From NCBI RefSeq assembly GCF_009711475.1, contig NZ_SMMD01000773.1, positions 1 to 7,898 of the forward strand: a stretch of 7,898 nt of DNA, in the 5' to 3' direction. The number at the start of each line of letters is the position of its first letter. The stretch's first letter is position 1. This document shows positions 6,400 to 7,898 of the stretch, piece by piece. Origin of the DNA: Fulvivirga aurantia (GTDB taxonomy: Bacteria; Bacteroidota; Bacteroidia; Cytophagales; Cyclobacteriaceae). The notes beneath the pieces are model-generated. The model did no database searches. It had not been told where the DNA came from and saw only the letters and a list, made by a program, of their open reading frames with translations. The position numbers and the translations under genes were made by a program.

Positions 6400-7794
6400 C
6401 TATATGTTTATATCGTACGCCTTGAGCTTATTGTACAAGGTTTTTCTATCAATATTTAATACCTCTGCAGCTTTTGTTTTATTATATCCGGTTTTTTCTA
6501 ATACATTAATAATGGCTGTTCGCTCTGCACTTTCTGATACCGCTTTAAGATTGGTAAGATCTTGTGGCTTATCGCTATTTGAAGTGCCTGAATCAAATGA
6601 GCCCGATAAATAATCAGGAGAAATAATCTCAGATGGCAAACTTTCCATCTCCACCTTGTCTCCGTTGGTAAGCAATACTGCTCTTTTGATCACATTTTGT
6701 AGCTCTCTCAGGTTTCCGTGCCAGTAGTAGTTTTTAAGTTTATCTTCTACTTGCTCGTCAAAACCCTCTACATTTTTGTCAAGCTGGTCATTTGCTATTT
6801 GTAAGAAGTGGTTGGCGAAAACCATAATATCTGACTTACGCTCTCTCAATGGTGATAGCTCTACTCTAAACTCATTGAGCCTATGGTAAATATCTTCCCT
6901 GAAGCTACCTTTTTTGACCATATCTTTGAGGTCTTCATTACTTGCAGCAATCACGCGCACGTCAATATCAATATCTTTTACCCCTCCCAGTCTCTTAATT
7001 TTTCTCTCCTGAAGTACACGAAGCAGCTTAATCTGGTTTTCGTAAGTCAGGTTACCGATTTCATCAAGAAATAATGTACCACCATCGGCCAATTCGAAAC
7101 TACCTTTTTTATCTGCAAGGGCACCAGTAAAAGCTCCTTTCATATGACCGAAAAGTTCACTACCAGCAAGCTCTTTGGGTAAGGCACCGCAGTCGATAGC
7201 TACAAATGGCTGGTCTTTTCTCTTACTCTTGTTGTGGATTTCGTTGGCTACGAATTCCTTACCAGAACCCGTCTCTCCGGAGATAATCACCGACATATCA
7301 GTTGGGGCGATAAGGTCGATATGCTTTTGTACTGTAGCTGATTGGCTACTTTTACCTACAATAAAGGTCTTTTTATTAGTTTTAGGGCGTTTCTTACCCT
7401 TGCTTATACTTTCACGCTGTTTTTTCTGATTCTTTTTGGCTTCAATAGCATCTTCTATGGTCACCAAAATTTCATCAGGGTATAGCGGCTTGGTTACATA
7501 ATCATAGGCACCATGCTTCAATGTCTCTACCGCTGTGCGTACATCGGAGTATCCTGTAATGATAATTACCGCAGACTCAGGATTGATGATTTTTATTTTC
7601 TTTAATATGCTAATACCATCATCGTCTGGTAGTCGATAATCACTTATCACAAGATCGTAATGATCTTTTTTCAGAGCTTTAATACCCTCCTCACCGGTTA
7701 TCTCAAAAGTAGCATCATAGCCTTTTTTAGAAAGAAATTTCTGTAGCAAAAGGCAGATATCTTTATCATCATCAATTATGAGTACTTTATTCAT
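6400..7794 (-). CDS. Sigma-54-dependent response regulator, NtrC family
   Basis: A 464-residue enhancer-binding activator with the full NtrC architecture. The receiver (about 2-118) has D8-D10, phosphoacceptor D52 in VISDYRLP, T80 and K102. The AAA+ domain (about 144-385) has Walker A GETGSGKE (173-180), the sigma-54-contacting GAFTGA loop (220-225, intact), Walker B LFLDE (241-245), N286 in the sensor I region, arginine-finger region FREDIYHRLN and sensor II HGNLREL (359-365). A Fis-type helix-turn-helix lies at about 422-460 (NKTKAAEVLNIDRKTLYNKL). The linker 120-142 is very basic (12 Lys/Arg of 23), and 392-415 is a Ser/Gly/Asp-rich flexible tether. It is expected to hydrolyse ATP to open sigma-54 promoters when D52 is phosphorylated. 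As first gene of the block, 6 nt before the CHASE3 kinase, it is the natural output of the two kinases. The start matches the receiver N-terminus exactly. Target genes cannot be read from the window. Confidence 0.95.
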   Translation of the reverse strand: MNKVLIIDDDKDICLLLQKFLSKKGYDATFEITGEEGIKALKKDHYDLVISDYRLPDDDGISILKKIKIINPESAVIIITGYSDVRTAVETLKHGAYDYVTKPLYPDEILVTIEDAIEAKKNQKKQRESISKGKKRPKTNKKTFIVGKSSQSATVQKHIDLIAPTDMSVIISGETGSGKEFVANEIHNKSKRKDQPFVAIDCGALPKELAGSELFGHMKGAFTGALADKKGSFELADGGTLFLDEIGNLTYENQIKLLRVLQERKIKRLGGVKDIDIDVRVIAASNEDLKDMVKKGSFREDIYHRLNEFRVELSPLRERKSDIMVFANHFLQIANDQLDKNVEGFDEQVEDKLKNYYWHGNLRELQNVIKRAVLLTNGDKVEMESLPSEIISPDYLSGSFDSGTSNSDKPQDLTNLKAVSESAERTAIINVLEKTGYNKTKAAEVLNIDRKTLYNKLKAYDINI

Positions 7795-7833
7795 TTTTAT
7801 TAAAGTTGTTTTCTATTGGTTTTGGTGCTACTG

Positions 7834-7861
7834 ATTATAACCGCTTTCTGCTAGGGATCAA
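7834..7861 (-). promoter_or_regulatory. Possible promoter of the signalling operon (sigma-70-like)
   Basis: On the minus strand, 40-67 bp upstream of the regulator ATG, TTGATC and TATAAT are separated by 16 bp. This resembles the general housekeeping -35/-10 layout. Bacteroidetes primary sigma factors usually prefer TTTG and TAnnTTTG boxes, which are not clear here, and the AT-rich context makes a chance TATAAT likely. No GG-N10-GC sigma-54 element was found in this 104-bp leader. This is a candidate only. Confidence 0.25.
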
Positions 7862-7898
7862 CACTTTTGCAGAACAGAAGTTTAAATCAGTCGTTTGC

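Overview
The window looks like a chromosomal segment of a Bacteroidetes (Bacteroidota) bacterium, probably of the Cytophagales type. The basis is indirect: moderately AT-rich DNA, starts that almost all lack a Shine-Dalgarno sequence, a CHASE3-PAS histidine kinase with a phytochrome-like 'SHDLQEPL' H-box, and PAP2 proteins with 'FAQ'/'HAQ' signal-peptide ends. No rRNA, tRNA, mobile element or CRISPR was seen, and the species cannot be named from this sequence.

All six genes lie on the minus strand, so they are read from the right end to the left. First (7794 to 3102) comes a tightly packed signalling block of three genes: a sigma-54-dependent NtrC-type response regulator, a membrane CHASE3-PAS histidine kinase (6-nt gap), and a soluble REC-PAS-histidine kinase hybrid of NtrB type (1-nt gap). 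After 27 nt follows an NAD(P)-dependent aldehyde dehydrogenase of the succinate-semialdehyde dehydrogenase (Sad/YneI-like) type. Its stop overlaps by 11 nt the start of a secreted PAP2-family phosphatase. After a 105-nt gap that holds a perfect dyad and a helically phased direct repeat comes a second, divergent secreted PAP2 protein.

A plausible model (inference) is that the CHASE3 kinase reads a signal at the cell envelope, the hybrid kinase integrates it through its N-terminal receiver and PAS domain, and the two feed phosphate to the NtrC-type activator, which would switch on sigma-54 promoters elsewhere. The three downstream enzyme genes may be co-transcribed with the signalling block. 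The two PAP2 proteins would act on phosphate esters or lipid phosphates in the periplasm and the dehydrogenase on an aldehyde in the cytoplasm. No sigma-54 promoter was found in the four intergenic gaps, so the regulon is probably outside the window.

The individual families are well known. The points worth a second look are the two-kinase/one-activator arrangement, opposite phosphatase-motif status in the two kinases, substituted phosphate-pocket residues in the last PAP2 protein, and the small DNA repeats in front of it.
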